A DNA stretch of 64,000 nt from Streptomyces sp. NBC_00271 (lineage in GTDB: Bacteria > Actinomycetota > Actinomycetes > Streptomycetales > Streptomycetaceae). The position numbers were made by a program, and so were the translations under genes. The notes under the pieces were generated by a model that was given only the letters and a program-made list of their open reading frames with translations, did not search any database and was not told the origin of the DNA. Shown here piece by piece: positions 9,354 through 18,095 of this stretch (the stretch's first letter is position 1; the number at the start of each line of letters is the position of its first letter). Location of the stretch: the NCBI RefSeq assembly GCF_036178845.1, contig NZ_CP108070.1, forward strand, positions 8,928,001 to 8,992,000, read 5' to 3'.

Positions 9354-9938
9354 CTACGATCCCTTCGTCCCCGACCCCGGCCCGATTTCGGGGACCGGGG
9401 ACCGAGCTCCCCGTCCTGCTTGTTCCCGGTTCCTGAGGTGGTCCCGCTTGGCCGCGCCGAGGTCGTCCAGGAGGAGGAGCGGGCTCCGGGCCAGGGCCTG
9501 GAGATCGCGTTCGGCATCGTGGCCTGGGCGGGGGCGGAGCCGTGCGTAGAGGTCGGCGGTGGTGGTGGCCTCCCAGCGCAGGCGGACGGCTCGGGTGAGA
9601 AGGGCGCGGACGGCGCCGTACGCCTGGTAGGTCTTGCCGGTGCCGGTGGGGCCGACGATCAGCAGTGACGAGCCTTCGGCGATGCCGGGTCCGCCGGGGC
9701 CCGGGCGGCCGGCGCGGGCGATCTGGTCGGCCCAGGAGGTGACCTGTGGGTGGTCCGCCACGGCTCGTCGGTAGCGGGCGGGGATGCGGGCGTCGGCCAG
9801 CTCCAGCGCGGTGACGGGCTCGGGCGGCGGTTCCTCGGCAGCGGCGCTGGGGTCGATGCCGCGGTCGGCCAGGATTCCGCTGAGCCGGTCGGCGAGGGGG
9901 CCGACGCGCTGGGCTTCCCGGGTCAGGGTGGCGGTCAG
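9354..9938 (-). pseudogene. DnaC/IstB-like ATP-binding replication protein, C-terminally truncated
   Basis: Walker A is in LLIVGPTGTGKTYQAYGAVR and Walker B in LLLLDDLGAAK, as in DnaC-type helicase loaders of phages and integrative elements. Similarity ends right after Walker B; the next residues are an unrelated basic tail, so sensor 1 and the arginine finger are lost and the protein should be inactive. The natural start appears to be a CTG at 9938 overlapping the upstream stop as CTGA, with GGAGGTG just before it. Relatives usually show ATGA or GTGA here. The first standard start in frame is a GTG at 9761, close to the ATPase core. The gene follows the replication gene as in phage replication modules. 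Confidence 0.65.
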
Positions 9939-10888
9939 AGTTCACCTCCGTAGGCGGCAGCGACGTCATCGGGGTTTGTCCAGGCCCGGTGGACAGCAGC
10001 GGCGGGAGTGGCATTCATGGCCTCGTGCACCAGGCTGGGCAGCGTGCGCGGGTGCAGGCCCTTGGCGAGCTGCCGCTGGAGCCCGGCGCGGATGTGGTCC
10101 GGTGCGATGCCCTCATTGACGAGTTTGCCCACTTCCCGGCCCAGGTGACCCAGGACGTCGCTGGGCGGGCGGTGGGTGCAGGCGGCGGCGTACTCGGCGA
10201 TGAGTTGCTGAGCCGAGACGGTGTGGGGCGCGGGGGTGCTTGCGCCCCCCGAAGGGGTACTTCCTAGATCCATGATCCTAGGTCCTAGATCCGGACCGTG
10301 AGGCGCCACTGAAGGCTCACGCACACTTTCGTGAGCCTTCCCGGACGACTCCCGGAGCCTGGTTTGACCTGCGGGTTGCCCGCTGGCGCCCGGATTCGTT
10401 ACAGGCTCGCGCAGTTGCCCCGGGTCCTCAGTGCGTCCTCCGTGAGGGCTCGGTTCCCTCTCCCGGAGCGCTCCGTGCGCTGACCGTGCCACGGTCTCGG
10501 CGACGCCGACCCCCTCGGAGCTCTGCCCGATGCCGGTCCCAGTGCCGTGGACCGGGCAGTCGGGAAGCCGGCTCATGCTGGGCCGGTTGATCTTCTGGTG
10601 CTGGTGCCAGGTGACGATGTGCAAGTAGCGCTTGTCGTCCGGGCCCTTGTAGCGGCAGATCAGACCGGCGTCGGCGAGCTGGGCGAGGTCCGTCTCGACG
10701 TCGGAGGGGCCGTGTTCCGGACGCAGGACCCACAGCTGTCCGGCGATGATCGCGGCGTGGTCGCGGTGGCGGCCCTGGTCGTCGGCCTGGGTGAGCAGGC
10801 CGAAGAAGGTGCGCTCGGCGGTCAGAGTGACGGCAGCCAGGGACTCGGAGACGAAGGCTTCGGGCTTGATGGTGCGGATTCGTGCCAA
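9935..10888 (-). CDS. Phage/ICE-type replication protein with N-terminal winged helix
   Basis: The N-terminus, ARIRTIKPEAFVSESLAAV then TFFGLLTQADDQGRHRD, LAQLADAGLICRY and HIVTWHQHQKINRPS, is the DNA-binding domain of actinophage and mobile-element replication-initiator proteins. A long Pro/Gly/Ser-rich linker follows (about residues 120-215). A C-terminal helical part (about 220-317) includes IRAGLQRQLAKGLHPRTLPS and probably recruits the helicase loader. The TTG at 10888 makes the family motif the true N-terminus; a GTG at 10987 would add 33 unrelated residues. Its stop overlaps the truncated loader gene. Together they are the remains of an autonomous replication module. Confidence 0.72.
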   Translation of the reverse strand: MARIRTIKPEAFVSESLAAVTLTAERTFFGLLTQADDQGRHRDHAAIIAGQLWVLRPEHGPSDVETDLAQLADAGLICRYKGPDDKRYLHIVTWHQHQKINRPSMSRLPDCPVHGTGTGIGQSSEGVGVAETVARSAHGALREREPSPHGGRTEDPGQLREPVTNPGASGQPAGQTRLRESSGKAHESVREPSVAPHGPDLGPRIMDLGSTPSGGASTPAPHTVSAQQLIAEYAAACTHRPPSDVLGHLGREVGKLVNEGIAPDHIRAGLQRQLAKGLHPRTLPSLVHEAMNATPAAAVHRAWTNPDDVAAAYGGEL

Positions 10889-10987
10889 GAGGGGCGGGTC
10901 CTCACTCGGTTGCAGGTGGGCAGGCGCCCACGGCTCACCGCCGAACGTGGCGGTACGGGTGTCAGGGGTGGGGAGCTGGCCGGCCAA

Positions 10988-11357
10988 TGGCGCGGGGCGT
11001 GCCGATAGCCGCTCGCGCTTTCCGGGGTGTCGTCAACATAGCCACACCCAGGGCGCGCAAGTCCAGCCCACTCCAGCGCAATCTCTTACGGCAGAAAGGC
11101 TGCCGGAAAGCAGGCTGTAGAGGGCGGTGTCAAAACCGTAGGTCACGATCGGCGGATGACCAAATAGTTGTCCTTGACGCCGAGCCAGAAGGATCACATC
11201 GGGAAGCCGTTGACGTGCAGTCGATGGGGAAGCTACAACACAACACCCCACGTCGCAGCCGCCGCGAAGCGCCGATTAGCGCGGAAGTCCTTGGTGCTTC
11301 CCGACCGGGGAAACCGCCTCGCGTGCGGACGGCGTGCGACGGAACATAGACCACGAT
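10988..11357. other. Divergent control region of the integrated element
   Basis: About 370 bp between the leftward replication gene and the rightward repressor. No gene is recognised. It most likely holds opposing promoters of the element; a perfect palindrome at its right end is listed separately. Confidence 0.4.
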
Positions 11358-11379
11358 CGCCGGTTCACCAAACCGGCGA
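11357..11379. promoter_or_regulatory. Probable operator of the Xre repressor
   Basis: TCGCCGGTT-CACCA-AACCGGCGA is a perfect 9-bp inverted repeat with a 5-bp spacer, ending 21 bp before the GTG start of the Xre gene. Position and symmetry fit autorepression. The assignment is inferred. Confidence 0.55.
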
Positions 11380-11400
11380 ATGCAAGCTAGAACTGGAGCT

Positions 11401-11787
11401 GTGGCAGCACGCCCTCTGGAAATCGGACCCGCAGGAATACGGGCCGCCCGCACCATCGAAATACTCCGCACCGAACGCGGTCTGTCCCAGCGCCAACTCG
11501 CCGGTCGCGTTACCGCGCTCGGCCACCCGATGTCCAACTCCATGCTGTCCCGCATCGAACGCACCCAGCGCCGCTGCGACATCGACGACCTCGTCATCAT
11601 CGCCGAGGCACTACACATCTCTGCCTCGGTGCTCCTCGGGCGCTCGCCTGGAGGCTGTAATGCGCGCTTGTCGCGGTACCTCGCACGGGATCCCCGGTTA
11701 GCGAAGCCGGCGATCCTCCACACCATTGATGGTGTTCGCCGACTGTGCTTGGCAGCGGAGCCGGGTGGACAGCGCCCTGATCAATAG
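11401..11787 (+). CDS. Xre-family helix-turn-helix repressor
   Basis: 128 residues from GTG 11401. The HTH reads IEILRTERGLSQRQLAGRV, then PMSNSMLSRIERTQRRCDID and DLVIIAEALHISASVLLG, a complete Cro/CI-type fold. The part after about residue 82 is basic and unlike the family, perhaps shifted or eroded. An ATG at 11380 is also in frame but would place the start over the operator palindrome. It lies first in a rightward set with excisionase and integrase genes, so it is probably the element's lysogeny-type switch. Confidence 0.78.
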   Translation: MAARPLEIGPAGIRAARTIEILRTERGLSQRQLAGRVTALGHPMSNSMLSRIERTQRRCDIDDLVIIAEALHISASVLLGRSPGGCNARLSRYLARDPRLAKPAILHTIDGVRRLCLAAEPGGQRPDQ

Positions 11788-11843
11788 CCATGCCGCTCGG
11801 CAGACTTGCATTTGCCCCCGAACCACACCCATGGAGGTCAACT

Positions 11844-12167
11844 GTGCCCGTACATCCGTCTTCTGCTGCCTGCTCTAGCTCCATTCCAACGACGGACGCC
11901 ACCCCCGCAGCACGCCAGGCATTCCTGAGTGTGAAAGACGCCGCCGAGTACCTCGGCCTGTCGCCGCACACTCTCTATGTCTGGAGGCATCGCCGAAACG
12001 GCCCGCCCAGTTTCCGGATGGGGCCGCGTGGCCGCGTCATGTACCGGATCGTGGCGCTCGGCGCCTGGATCCGCGAGCAGGAGCAGGCCGACTCGCGCTC
12101 CAACACGACTCTGAGCCCATTGGACGCGGCACCGCAGAAACGCTCGGACTATGCCACGAGCGCCTGA
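11844..12167 (+). CDS. Excisionase-like helix-turn-helix DNA-binding protein
   Basis: 107 residues. A MerR/Xis-type winged helix reads AFLSVKDAAEYLGLSPHTLY, then VWRHRRNGPPSFRMGPRGRV and ALGAWIREQEQ. Such proteins bend attachment-site DNA to direct excision by a tyrosine integrase, and the integrase gene starts 45 bp downstream. GTG 11844 sits 5 bp after GGAGGT, a strong ribosome site, which decides the start against an upstream ATG at 11790. The C-terminal ~25 residues are low-complexity. Confidence 0.85.
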   Translation: MPVHPSSAACSSSIPTTDATPAARQAFLSVKDAAEYLGLSPHTLYVWRHRRNGPPSFRMGPRGRVMYRIVALGAWIREQEQADSRSNTTLSPLDAAPQKRSDYATSA

Positions 12168-12212
12168 CCCTGCTGACTCCTACCGCACGCAACCTGCCAT
12201 CGAGGGAAGTAT

Positions 12213-13448
12213 TTGGCCGGCTACATAGAAGACCGCTGGATCAAGAAGAAGAAAGACCCCGTCACCGGCAAGCGGGAACGCACCGCCCGCTACGGCAAGG
12301 GGGCCCGGTACCGGGTCGCCGGTATCCCCGGGGTCCGGGACAAGTCGTTCGACACGCTCGAAGACGCCAAAGCGTGGCTGCGCAGGGCCAGCACCGACAG
12401 CGAACGCGGCGAGTTCGTCGATCCCCGCGACGGCTCCATCACACTGGACGACTATGTGACACGCTTCTGGCAGGCGGGAGTTCGTGGAGCGCCCGGCACC
12501 GTCAAACGCATCGACGAACGCGTCCGCCTCCACATCCAGCCTCAGCTGGGCACCGTCGCCCTGCGGGACATCAGTCCGGCGGTACTGCGTAGCTACATCG
12601 CCGCGCTGGAGAACGAATGCTCGCCGCGCTACGCCCGGCAGATCCTCACCTCGCTCTCGAACATCTTCGAGACCGCCATCGACGACAAGCGGCTGGCGCG
12701 CAACCCGATGCGGGCCAAGTCCGTGCGCTGGCCCAAAGTGCCGGAGGATCAAAGGGAAGCCTGGCCGCTGGAGACCGCGCGGCGCGTACGGGACGCGATC
12801 AACGCGCGGTACCGCGTGGCAGTCGTGCTCGCGCTGGGCTGCGGGCTACGACAGGGTGAGGTCTTCGGGCTGTCGCCGGAGGACGTCGACTTCGCCCGCG
12901 GAGTTCTGCGCATCCGCCGACAGGTACAACTCCTCGGCGGTCGCCTGTACTTCGCCCTCCCGAAAGGTGGCAAGACGCGCGTCGTCGACATGCCTCCGTC
13001 GGTCGCCGCGGCGCTGGCCCAGTACTTCATGGAGTTCCCCGCAGTCGAGGTGGAGCTGCCGTGGGGTGGTCCGGAGCCCGATCGGGAGACGGAGAAGTTC
13101 CCGCTCGTCATCACCACGACGTACGGCAACGCCCTTCGCGCGAACATCTTCAACGTCGAGGTATGGAAGCCGGCCCTGGCCGCCGCCGGCGTCATCCCCC
13201 TGCGGAAGAAGGACGAGCGGTGGAAGGCTTCCCGCAAGGACGGTTTCCACGTGCTCCGGCATACCTACGCCTCGGTCATCCTCGAAGCGGGCGAGTCAGT
13301 CGTCACCCTGGCCCGATGGCTCGGCCACTCGAGCCCGACCATCACCCTGGACTACTACGCCCACTTCATGCCCGAGGCTGGCGGCAAGGGGCGCGGGGCC
13401 ATCGACGCCTTGCTCGGCCAACCTGCCGCGGTCGCCACGACCGCGTAG
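12213..13448 (+). CDS. int: Site-specific tyrosine recombinase (integrase)
   Basis: 411 residues with a TTG start after CGAGGGAAG. The N-terminal part (to ~75) is an AP2-like arm-binding region, with KGARYRVAGIPGVRDKSF and FDTLEDAKAWL. The SAM-like core-binding domain starts near 75. The catalytic domain holds the first Arg in ALGCGLRQGEVFGL (~212), HVLRHTYAS (~346-354), the His of RWLGHSSPTITLDYYAHF and the nucleophilic Tyr (~380). All catalytic residues are present, so it could still be active. It inserts and excises the element whose replication genes lie to the left. No tRNA or obvious attachment repeat is visible next to it. Confidence 0.95.
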   Translation: MAGYIEDRWIKKKKDPVTGKRERTARYGKGARYRVAGIPGVRDKSFDTLEDAKAWLRRASTDSERGEFVDPRDGSITLDDYVTRFWQAGVRGAPGTVKRIDERVRLHIQPQLGTVALRDISPAVLRSYIAALENECSPRYARQILTSLSNIFETAIDDKRLARNPMRAKSVRWPKVPEDQREAWPLETARRVRDAINARYRVAVVLALGCGLRQGEVFGLSPEDVDFARGVLRIRRQVQLLGGRLYFALPKGGKTRVVDMPPSVAAALAQYFMEFPAVEVELPWGGPEPDRETEKFPLVITTTYGNALRANIFNVEVWKPALAAAGVIPLRKKDERWKASRKDGFHVLRHTYASVILEAGESVVTLARWLGHSSPTITLDYYAHFMPEAGGKGRGAIDALLGQPAAVATTA

Positions 13449-13469
13449 ACGTCCACTCCCCACAACCCA

Positions 13470-13512
13470 CAAAACGGATGGGCACAGCAACCAGCTGTGC
13501 CCATCCGTTTTG
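13470..13512. terminator. Strong bidirectional hairpin terminator
   Basis: A perfect 19-bp stem (arms 13470-13488 and 13494-13512) with loop AACCA. The right arm ends in TTTTG, and the left arm reads CAAAA, giving U-rich ends both ways. It lies between the converging integrase and corA genes. Confidence 0.85.
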
Positions 13513-13734
13513 GTGTTTCATTCTGGAAGCCCGCTACTCTCCGTGCTGGCCGACGCTCCCAGATTGCGCCACAGCGCCGAGGCTCTCGCAGGTCAACACC
13601 CGCGATCGCAGCTGACCGCCCGCATCGGACCGCGGCTGATTCTCCCCAGATTCTCCCCAGCGGCCTCAGATGCCCCGTCGGCGCCTGCGATCGAGGCCGC
13701 ACCTCCTCAGAGCGTCGCCTCTCGCAACGATTAC
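13513..13734. other. Gap at the element/chromosome junction
   Basis: No gene. ATTCTCCCCAG occurs twice in tandem at about 13639-13661. The integrase's attachment junction should lie in or near this stretch, but no left-end match could be recognised. Confidence 0.3.
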
Positions 13735-14895
13735 TCAGAGCCAGTCTTTCCGCTTGAAGATGACATACAAACTGGTACAGACAACCGCCATCAGGACGAT
13801 CGCGAAGGGGTACCCGAGCACCCAGTGCAACTCCGGCATGCTGTCGAAGTTCATCCCGTAGATGGTCCCGACCAGCGTCGGAGCGAAGAGAATCGCCGCC
13901 CAAGACGAAATCTTCTTGATCTCCTCGTTCTGTTCGAAGCCCGCCTCCGCCAGTGCGCGCATCTCGGCGTTCTGTTGTTGGGTGACGAGGGTGGCGTTGA
14001 CGGTGAGGATGTCGGTGAGGGCCTGGCGGAAGCCGTCGACGCGTTCGCTGGTGTGGGTGACGTGGTCGGCGACATCGCGGAGGTAGCGCTGGAGTTCCTC
14101 TTCGGTGCCGTACTTGGCGAAACCCGCCATCAGGCCGTGCAGCATGCCGACCAGCGGGCGGGTGGCGCGCTGGAACTCGACCATTTCGCGGGAGAGTTCG
14201 TAGATGCGGCGGGACACCTCGGGGTCGCCGCGGAAGACCTCGGTCTCGATCTCGTCGATGTCGTTCTGGACGCCGGAGACGACGGGGACGTAGCCGTCGA
14301 CCACGGAGTCGAGGATCGCGTAGAGGACGGCCTCGGGACCGAGTTTCAGCAGCTCCGGGGTGTCCTCCATGCGGCGGCGCACCGCCGACAGGTCCGGCGC
14401 CGCGCCGTGCCGGACGGTGATCACGAAGTCGGGGCCCACGAAGACGTGCAGTTCGCCGAAATAGACCTCCTCGGCCGCGTCCAGATAGCGGGCCGCGCTC
14501 AGGACGACGAAGAGCGTGTCGCCGTAGCGCTCCAGCTTCGGACGCTGGTGTGCCTCCATCGCGTCCTCGACGGCGAGTGGATGCAGGTCGAACTCGGCCG
14601 CCAGGGAGAGGAGTTCGGCCTCCGTGGGGCGGGCCAGGCCGATCCAGGCCATGCCGGAGGGCTGGTCGCGCAGCTCTCGGAAGGTGTCGGCGAGGGAGGC
14701 GGGGGTCGAGACCCGTACGCCGTCGCGGTACAGGGCCGCCTGTACGACGCTGTCGGCGGCGGCGGGTTCCGGCTCCGGCGGGTCGGCGCGCGGCGCCGGG
14801 GGTGTCACGCCGGTCGCGGCCGGCGGGTTCAGGGCGCGTCGCCAGACGGGCTTTCTGCCGTTCTTGGCGGTCGGACGGGGGCGTCGCTCGGACAT
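13735..14895 (-). CDS. corA: CorA family Mg2+/Co2+ transporter
   Basis: 386 residues. A basic, Pro/Ala-rich N-terminal tail (~55 residues) precedes the cytoplasmic funnel domain and the long stalk helix. Two C-terminal membrane helices follow. The first ends with YGMNF, the selectivity signature of CorA (GMN), and the second is PFAIVLMAVVCTSLYVIF before a basic tail KRKDWL. CorA is a homopentameric channel for Mg2+ (also Co2+, Ni2+) gated by cytosolic Mg2+. It converges with the integrase gene through the hairpin at 13470. Confidence 0.95.
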   Translation of the reverse strand: MSERRPRPTAKNGRKPVWRRALNPPAATGVTPPAPRADPPEPEPAAADSVVQAALYRDGVRVSTPASLADTFRELRDQPSGMAWIGLARPTEAELLSLAAEFDLHPLAVEDAMEAHQRPKLERYGDTLFVVLSAARYLDAAEEVYFGELHVFVGPDFVITVRHGAAPDLSAVRRRMEDTPELLKLGPEAVLYAILDSVVDGYVPVVSGVQNDIDEIETEVFRGDPEVSRRIYELSREMVEFQRATRPLVGMLHGLMAGFAKYGTEEELQRYLRDVADHVTHTSERVDGFRQALTDILTVNATLVTQQQNAEMRALAEAGFEQNEEIKKISSWAAILFAPTLVGTIYGMNFDSMPELHWVLGYPFAIVLMAVVCTSLYVIFKRKDWL

Positions 14896-15062
14896 TGCGG
14901 CTGCCTCCCAGGTCGCTGGTACGTCGCTGTGATCACGGAGAAGGATATACGGGTCAAATGTCGCGGGCGGGCAGTGGGCGTACCGTCCGGGCGGCCGTGC
15001 CCGTGGAGAGCCTCACGGCTTGCGGACAGAAGGTGTCCGCAAGCCTCGTTAGCGTGCACAGC

Positions 15063-16265
15063 ATGACGACGAAGGTGGAGGCGAAGGTGAAGACGGAGAC
15101 GAGCGGGGTGGACGGGAGTAGGAAGGGTAGCGGTGGCGGGAGTAGGAACAAGGGGCGCGGCGTCGGCGCCCACCCCGCGCCCGTACTCGACCCCCGCGCC
15201 CTCAACCGCGCGACCCTCGCCCGCCAGCTCCTGCTGCGCCGGTCCGCCGGGCGTGGCGTGGCGGACGCCGTCCGGCACCTCGTGGGTCTTCAGGCGCAGA
15301 ACGTGAAGCCGCCGTACTACGCACTCGCCGCCCGACTGGAAGGGTTCCGGCCCGAGGAACTGTCGACGGCCATGGAGGACCGTGCCGTCGTCCGCATCGT
15401 GACCCTGCGCTCCACCATCCACACCCACACCGCCGACGACGCCCTCACCCTGCGACCGCTCGTGCAGGGGGCCCGCGACCGGGAGCTGAACAACTTCCGC
15501 AAGGGGCTCGCGGGTGTCGACCTGGACCGGCTCGCCGTCATCGCTCGGGAGCTGGTGGAGGCCGAGCCGCGCACGATGAAACAGCTCCGTGAGGAACTGC
15601 TCGTCCACTGGCCGGACGCCGACCCCTTCGCGCTCTCGGTCGCCGCCCGCTGCCGGCTGCCGCTCGTCCAGGTCACCCCGCGCGGACTGTGGGGCCGCAG
15701 CGGCCAGGTCGCGCTGACCACCGCCGAACACTGGCTGGGCCGTCCCACCGAGCCGTCCCCGGGCCCCGACGCGGCCGTCCTGCGCTACCTCGCCGCGTTC
15801 GGGCCCGCCTCCGTGAAGGACATGCAGACCTGGGCGGGGCTGACCCGGCTGCGCGAGGCGTTCGAACGCCTGCGCCCGCGACTGCTCACCTTCCGTGACG
15901 AGAACGGCGTCGAACTCTTCGACCTCCCCGACGCGCCCCGCCCCGACGCCGACACCCCGGCCCCGCCCCGCTTCCTGCCCGAGTTCGACAACCTGCTCCT
16001 CGCGCACGCCGACCGCTCCCGGGTGGTGCCCGCCGGCCTCAAAGGGCGTACCTGGGCGGGCAACCAGGCGTACTGCACGCTGCTCGTCGACGGCTTCCTG
16101 GGGGGCCTGTGGCGACAGGAGGGGGAGGTGCTCACCATCGAACCCTTCGGCCGGCTCACCAAGGTCCAGCGGGAGGAGGTGGTTGCGGAGGCCGAGGGGC
16201 TGCTCCGGACACTGTCCGGCGCGTCGGCGTCGTACGACATCCGCTTCGGGACCGTGGCCGCGTAA
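15063..16265 (+). CDS. Winged-helix DNA-binding/AlkZ-like (HTH_42) protein
   Basis: 400 residues from ATG 15063. The first ~45 residues are Lys/Gly/Ser-rich and unstructured. The conserved part shows RATLARQLLLRR, VRHLVGLQAQNVKPPYYALA, STIHTHTADDAL, LPLVQVTPRGLWGRSG and FLPEFDNLLLAHADRSR. This is the HTH_42 family, whose founding member AlkZ unhooks DNA interstrand crosslinks using a Q-x-Q motif; QAQ is present at the expected place. Most Streptomyces carry several paralogues of unknown substrate, so the glycosylase role is inferred. The stop is embedded in the first unit of an 18-bp tandem repeat. Confidence 0.82.
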   Translation: MTTKVEAKVKTETSGVDGSRKGSGGGSRNKGRGVGAHPAPVLDPRALNRATLARQLLLRRSAGRGVADAVRHLVGLQAQNVKPPYYALAARLEGFRPEELSTAMEDRAVVRIVTLRSTIHTHTADDALTLRPLVQGARDRELNNFRKGLAGVDLDRLAVIARELVEAEPRTMKQLREELLVHWPDADPFALSVAARCRLPLVQVTPRGLWGRSGQVALTTAEHWLGRPTEPSPGPDAAVLRYLAAFGPASVKDMQTWAGLTRLREAFERLRPRLLTFRDENGVELFDLPDAPRPDADTPAPPRFLPEFDNLLLAHADRSRVVPAGLKGRTWAGNQAYCTLLVDGFLGGLWRQEGEVLTIEPFGRLTKVQREEVVAEAEGLLRTLSGASASYDIRFGTVAA

Positions 16266-16390
16266 GCCATGTACGTCACCCGAGCCATGTACGTCACCCG
16301 AGCCATGTACGTCACCCGAGCCATGTACGTCACCCAGGCCACCTACATAACCCGAACCCCATACGTCACCCGAGCCGCGCACGCCACAGG
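16265..16390 (+). repeat. Tandem array of 18-bp repeats (7 units)
   Basis: Unit AGCCATGTACGTCACCCG. Three identical copies lie at 16265-16318, a fourth with one change at 16319-16336, then three decaying copies to 16390. It begins on the last base of the preceding gene's TAA stop and ends 34 bp before the stop of the converging lysE-type gene. Being 18 bp, it is open in frame on the plus strand. Confidence 0.9.
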
Positions 16391-16424
16391 AGTCGCGTAG
16401 CGCCCGTACGACCGTCCGGGGCAC

Positions 16425-17078
16425 TCAGTCCGCGCGACCCGTCACCGCCACCGTCACCCCGAGCCCGATCAGGGTGCACCCGCCCGCGCCCCCGATCAGC
16501 GACAGCCGACGGTCCGAGCCGGCGAACCAGGAGCGGGCCGCGGACGCCGTCAGCCCCCACAGGGTGTCGGTGACCAGCCCGATGGAGATCGGGATCAGAC
16601 CGAGCACCAGCATCTGCACGGGCACCCGCCCCGCCGAGTGGTCCACGAACTGCGGCAGCACGGCCGCGAAGAAGACCAGCCCCTTGGGGTTGGTGAGGCC
16701 GACGAGGGCGCCGTCCAGGACGGTCCGCAGATCGCCGCGCGCCGCGGCCGCGGGCTCCTGCCGCAACGCCGAGGCCTTCATCTCCTTGCGGTGCCGGAAC
16801 GCCCGCACCCCCAGCAGGACCAGATACGCGGCACCCGCCAGCTTCACCACCAGGAAGACGGTCAGCGAGCGCTCCACCAACGAGCCGATCCCGAAGGCGA
16901 CCGCGGCCACCAGCAGATACGAGCCGACGACATTGCCCAGCGCGGTCATCACCGCAGTGCGCCGGCCGTGCGCGAGCGCCCGCCCGATCACGAACAGCAC
17001 GCTCGGCCCGGGAATCACGATCACCAACAGTGACATCGCCGCGAACGCCAGGAACCGGTCCGTGGACACCATGTCCAT
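16425..17078 (-). CDS. LysE/RhtB family amino-acid exporter
   Basis: 217 residues. The N-terminal segment FAAMSLLVIVIPGPSVLFVI carries the family's IPGP signature, and GALVGLTNPKGLVFFAAVLPQF is the second signature with the conserved NPK. About six membrane helices are evident. LysE-type proteins export amino acids or homoserine lactone-like compounds with the proton gradient. The gene is divergent from a LysR regulator 46 bp away, the standard arrangement for regulator and exporter. ATG 17078 is used; ATG 17072 is possible. Confidence 0.92.
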   Translation of the reverse strand: MDMVSTDRFLAFAAMSLLVIVIPGPSVLFVIGRALAHGRRTAVMTALGNVVGSYLLVAAVAFGIGSLVERSLTVFLVVKLAGAAYLVLLGVRAFRHRKEMKASALRQEPAAAARGDLRTVLDGALVGLTNPKGLVFFAAVLPQFVDHSAGRVPVQMLVLGLIPISIGLVTDTLWGLTASAARSWFAGSDRRLSLIGGAGGCTLIGLGVTVAVTGRAD

Positions 17079-17124
17079 CACCCCCAACGGCCGCCATTCA
17101 AACAGGGGCCCTACAGTCCCGGAC

Positions 17125-17991
17125 ATGGAACTGCGGCAACTCGTCCACTTCGTCACGGTCGCCGAGGAACTGCACTTCGGGCGGGCGGCGGAGCGTCTGC
17201 ACATCGTGCAGTCGGCCGTCAGCCAGCAGATACGGCGGCTGGAGCGGGAGCTGGGCGCCGAACTGTTCGACCGTTCACCGCGACACGTACGGCTGACGGG
17301 GGCGGGGGAGCGGCTGCTGCCCGAGGCGCGGGCGGTGCTCGCCGCCGTGGACCGGGCCCGCGCGGCGGTCGCCGCGGCCGAGGTGCTGCGCCTGGGCACC
17401 AGTACCGGGCTCGGCGCTCACCTGGACCGGGTGCTCGCGGGCTTCGCCGGGCGGAAGCCCGCGGTCCAGGTCGAGTTGGTCTCGCTTCCCGCGCAGGAGC
17501 GGCTCGCGCGGGTCGTGGACGGCCGCCTCGACGCCGCGTTCGTACGGGGTGCGGAGTCCCTGCCGGGCGTACGCGTGCTGCCGCTGTGGCCCGATCCGCT
17601 GGTGGCCGCGCTGCCCGCCGGGCACCCCTTGGCCGCCCGCGACGGCATCGACCTCGCCGAACTGGCTCCACTCCCGCTGAGCATCACCGCGCGCCGGACC
17701 AACCCCGCCCTGGTCGACCTGGTCGTCGGGGCCTGTCACGACGCCGGCTTCGAACCTCTGCCAGGACCGGTGAGCGGCTCCCTGCAGGACACCCTCGCCA
17801 GCATCGGGACCCGGCCGCTGTGGACGGTCGTCTACGCCTCGCACGCCCGCGTCCTGCACAGCCCCCGGGTCGCCTTCGTACCCTTCCGGGCACCGGGACT
17901 CGCGCTCACCACGGGACTCGCCGTGCACGGCGCGACGCCGACGCCGCACCTGGACGCCCTGCTCGCGGCCTGCGGCGATCACGAGAACTGA
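17125..17991 (+). CDS. LysR family transcriptional regulator
   Basis: 288 residues. The N-terminal HTH reads MELRQLVHFVTVAEELHFGR, then AAERLHIVQSAVSQQIRRLE and LGAELFDRSPRHVRLTGAG, a textbook LysR winged helix. The rest is a periplasmic-binding-like effector domain. The divergent LysE-type exporter is the likely target, probably induced by the exported amino acid. No upstream extension is needed; the ATG at 17125 gives the canonical start. Confidence 0.95.
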   Translation: MELRQLVHFVTVAEELHFGRAAERLHIVQSAVSQQIRRLERELGAELFDRSPRHVRLTGAGERLLPEARAVLAAVDRARAAVAAAEVLRLGTSTGLGAHLDRVLAGFAGRKPAVQVELVSLPAQERLARVVDGRLDAAFVRGAESLPGVRVLPLWPDPLVAALPAGHPLAARDGIDLAELAPLPLSITARRTNPALVDLVVGACHDAGFEPLPGPVSGSLQDTLASIGTRPLWTVVYASHARVLHSPRVAFVPFRAPGLALTTGLAVHGATPTPHLDALLAACGDHEN

Positions 17992-18095
17992 TGGCTGCGG
18001 TCGCGTTCCGCTTCTTGGTCGACGAGCCCCCGCGCGATGAACTGAACCCGTAGCCGGAGAGCGGCCGGAGCCGCCCCAGAAGAGGGAGTTCAGCC

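Noticed and set aside
12484..15066. Long plus-strand frame overlapping int and corA
   Set aside because: Arg/Ser/Pro-rich low-complexity translation in a shifted frame; the integrase and CorA frames are clear.
16265..16390. Tandem 18-bp array as a CRISPR
   Set aside because: Repeats are directly adjacent without unique spacers, and no cas genes are present.
14829..16424. Long minus-strand frame opposite the AlkZ-like gene
   Set aside because: No family features; Gly/Arg/Val/Asp composition typical of antisense frames in GC-rich DNA. Its start also translates the tandem repeat.
17991..18053. 20-codon frame overlapping the LysR stop (TGATG)
   Set aside because: Too short, no similarity seen, and no reason for a coupled product; probably chance.
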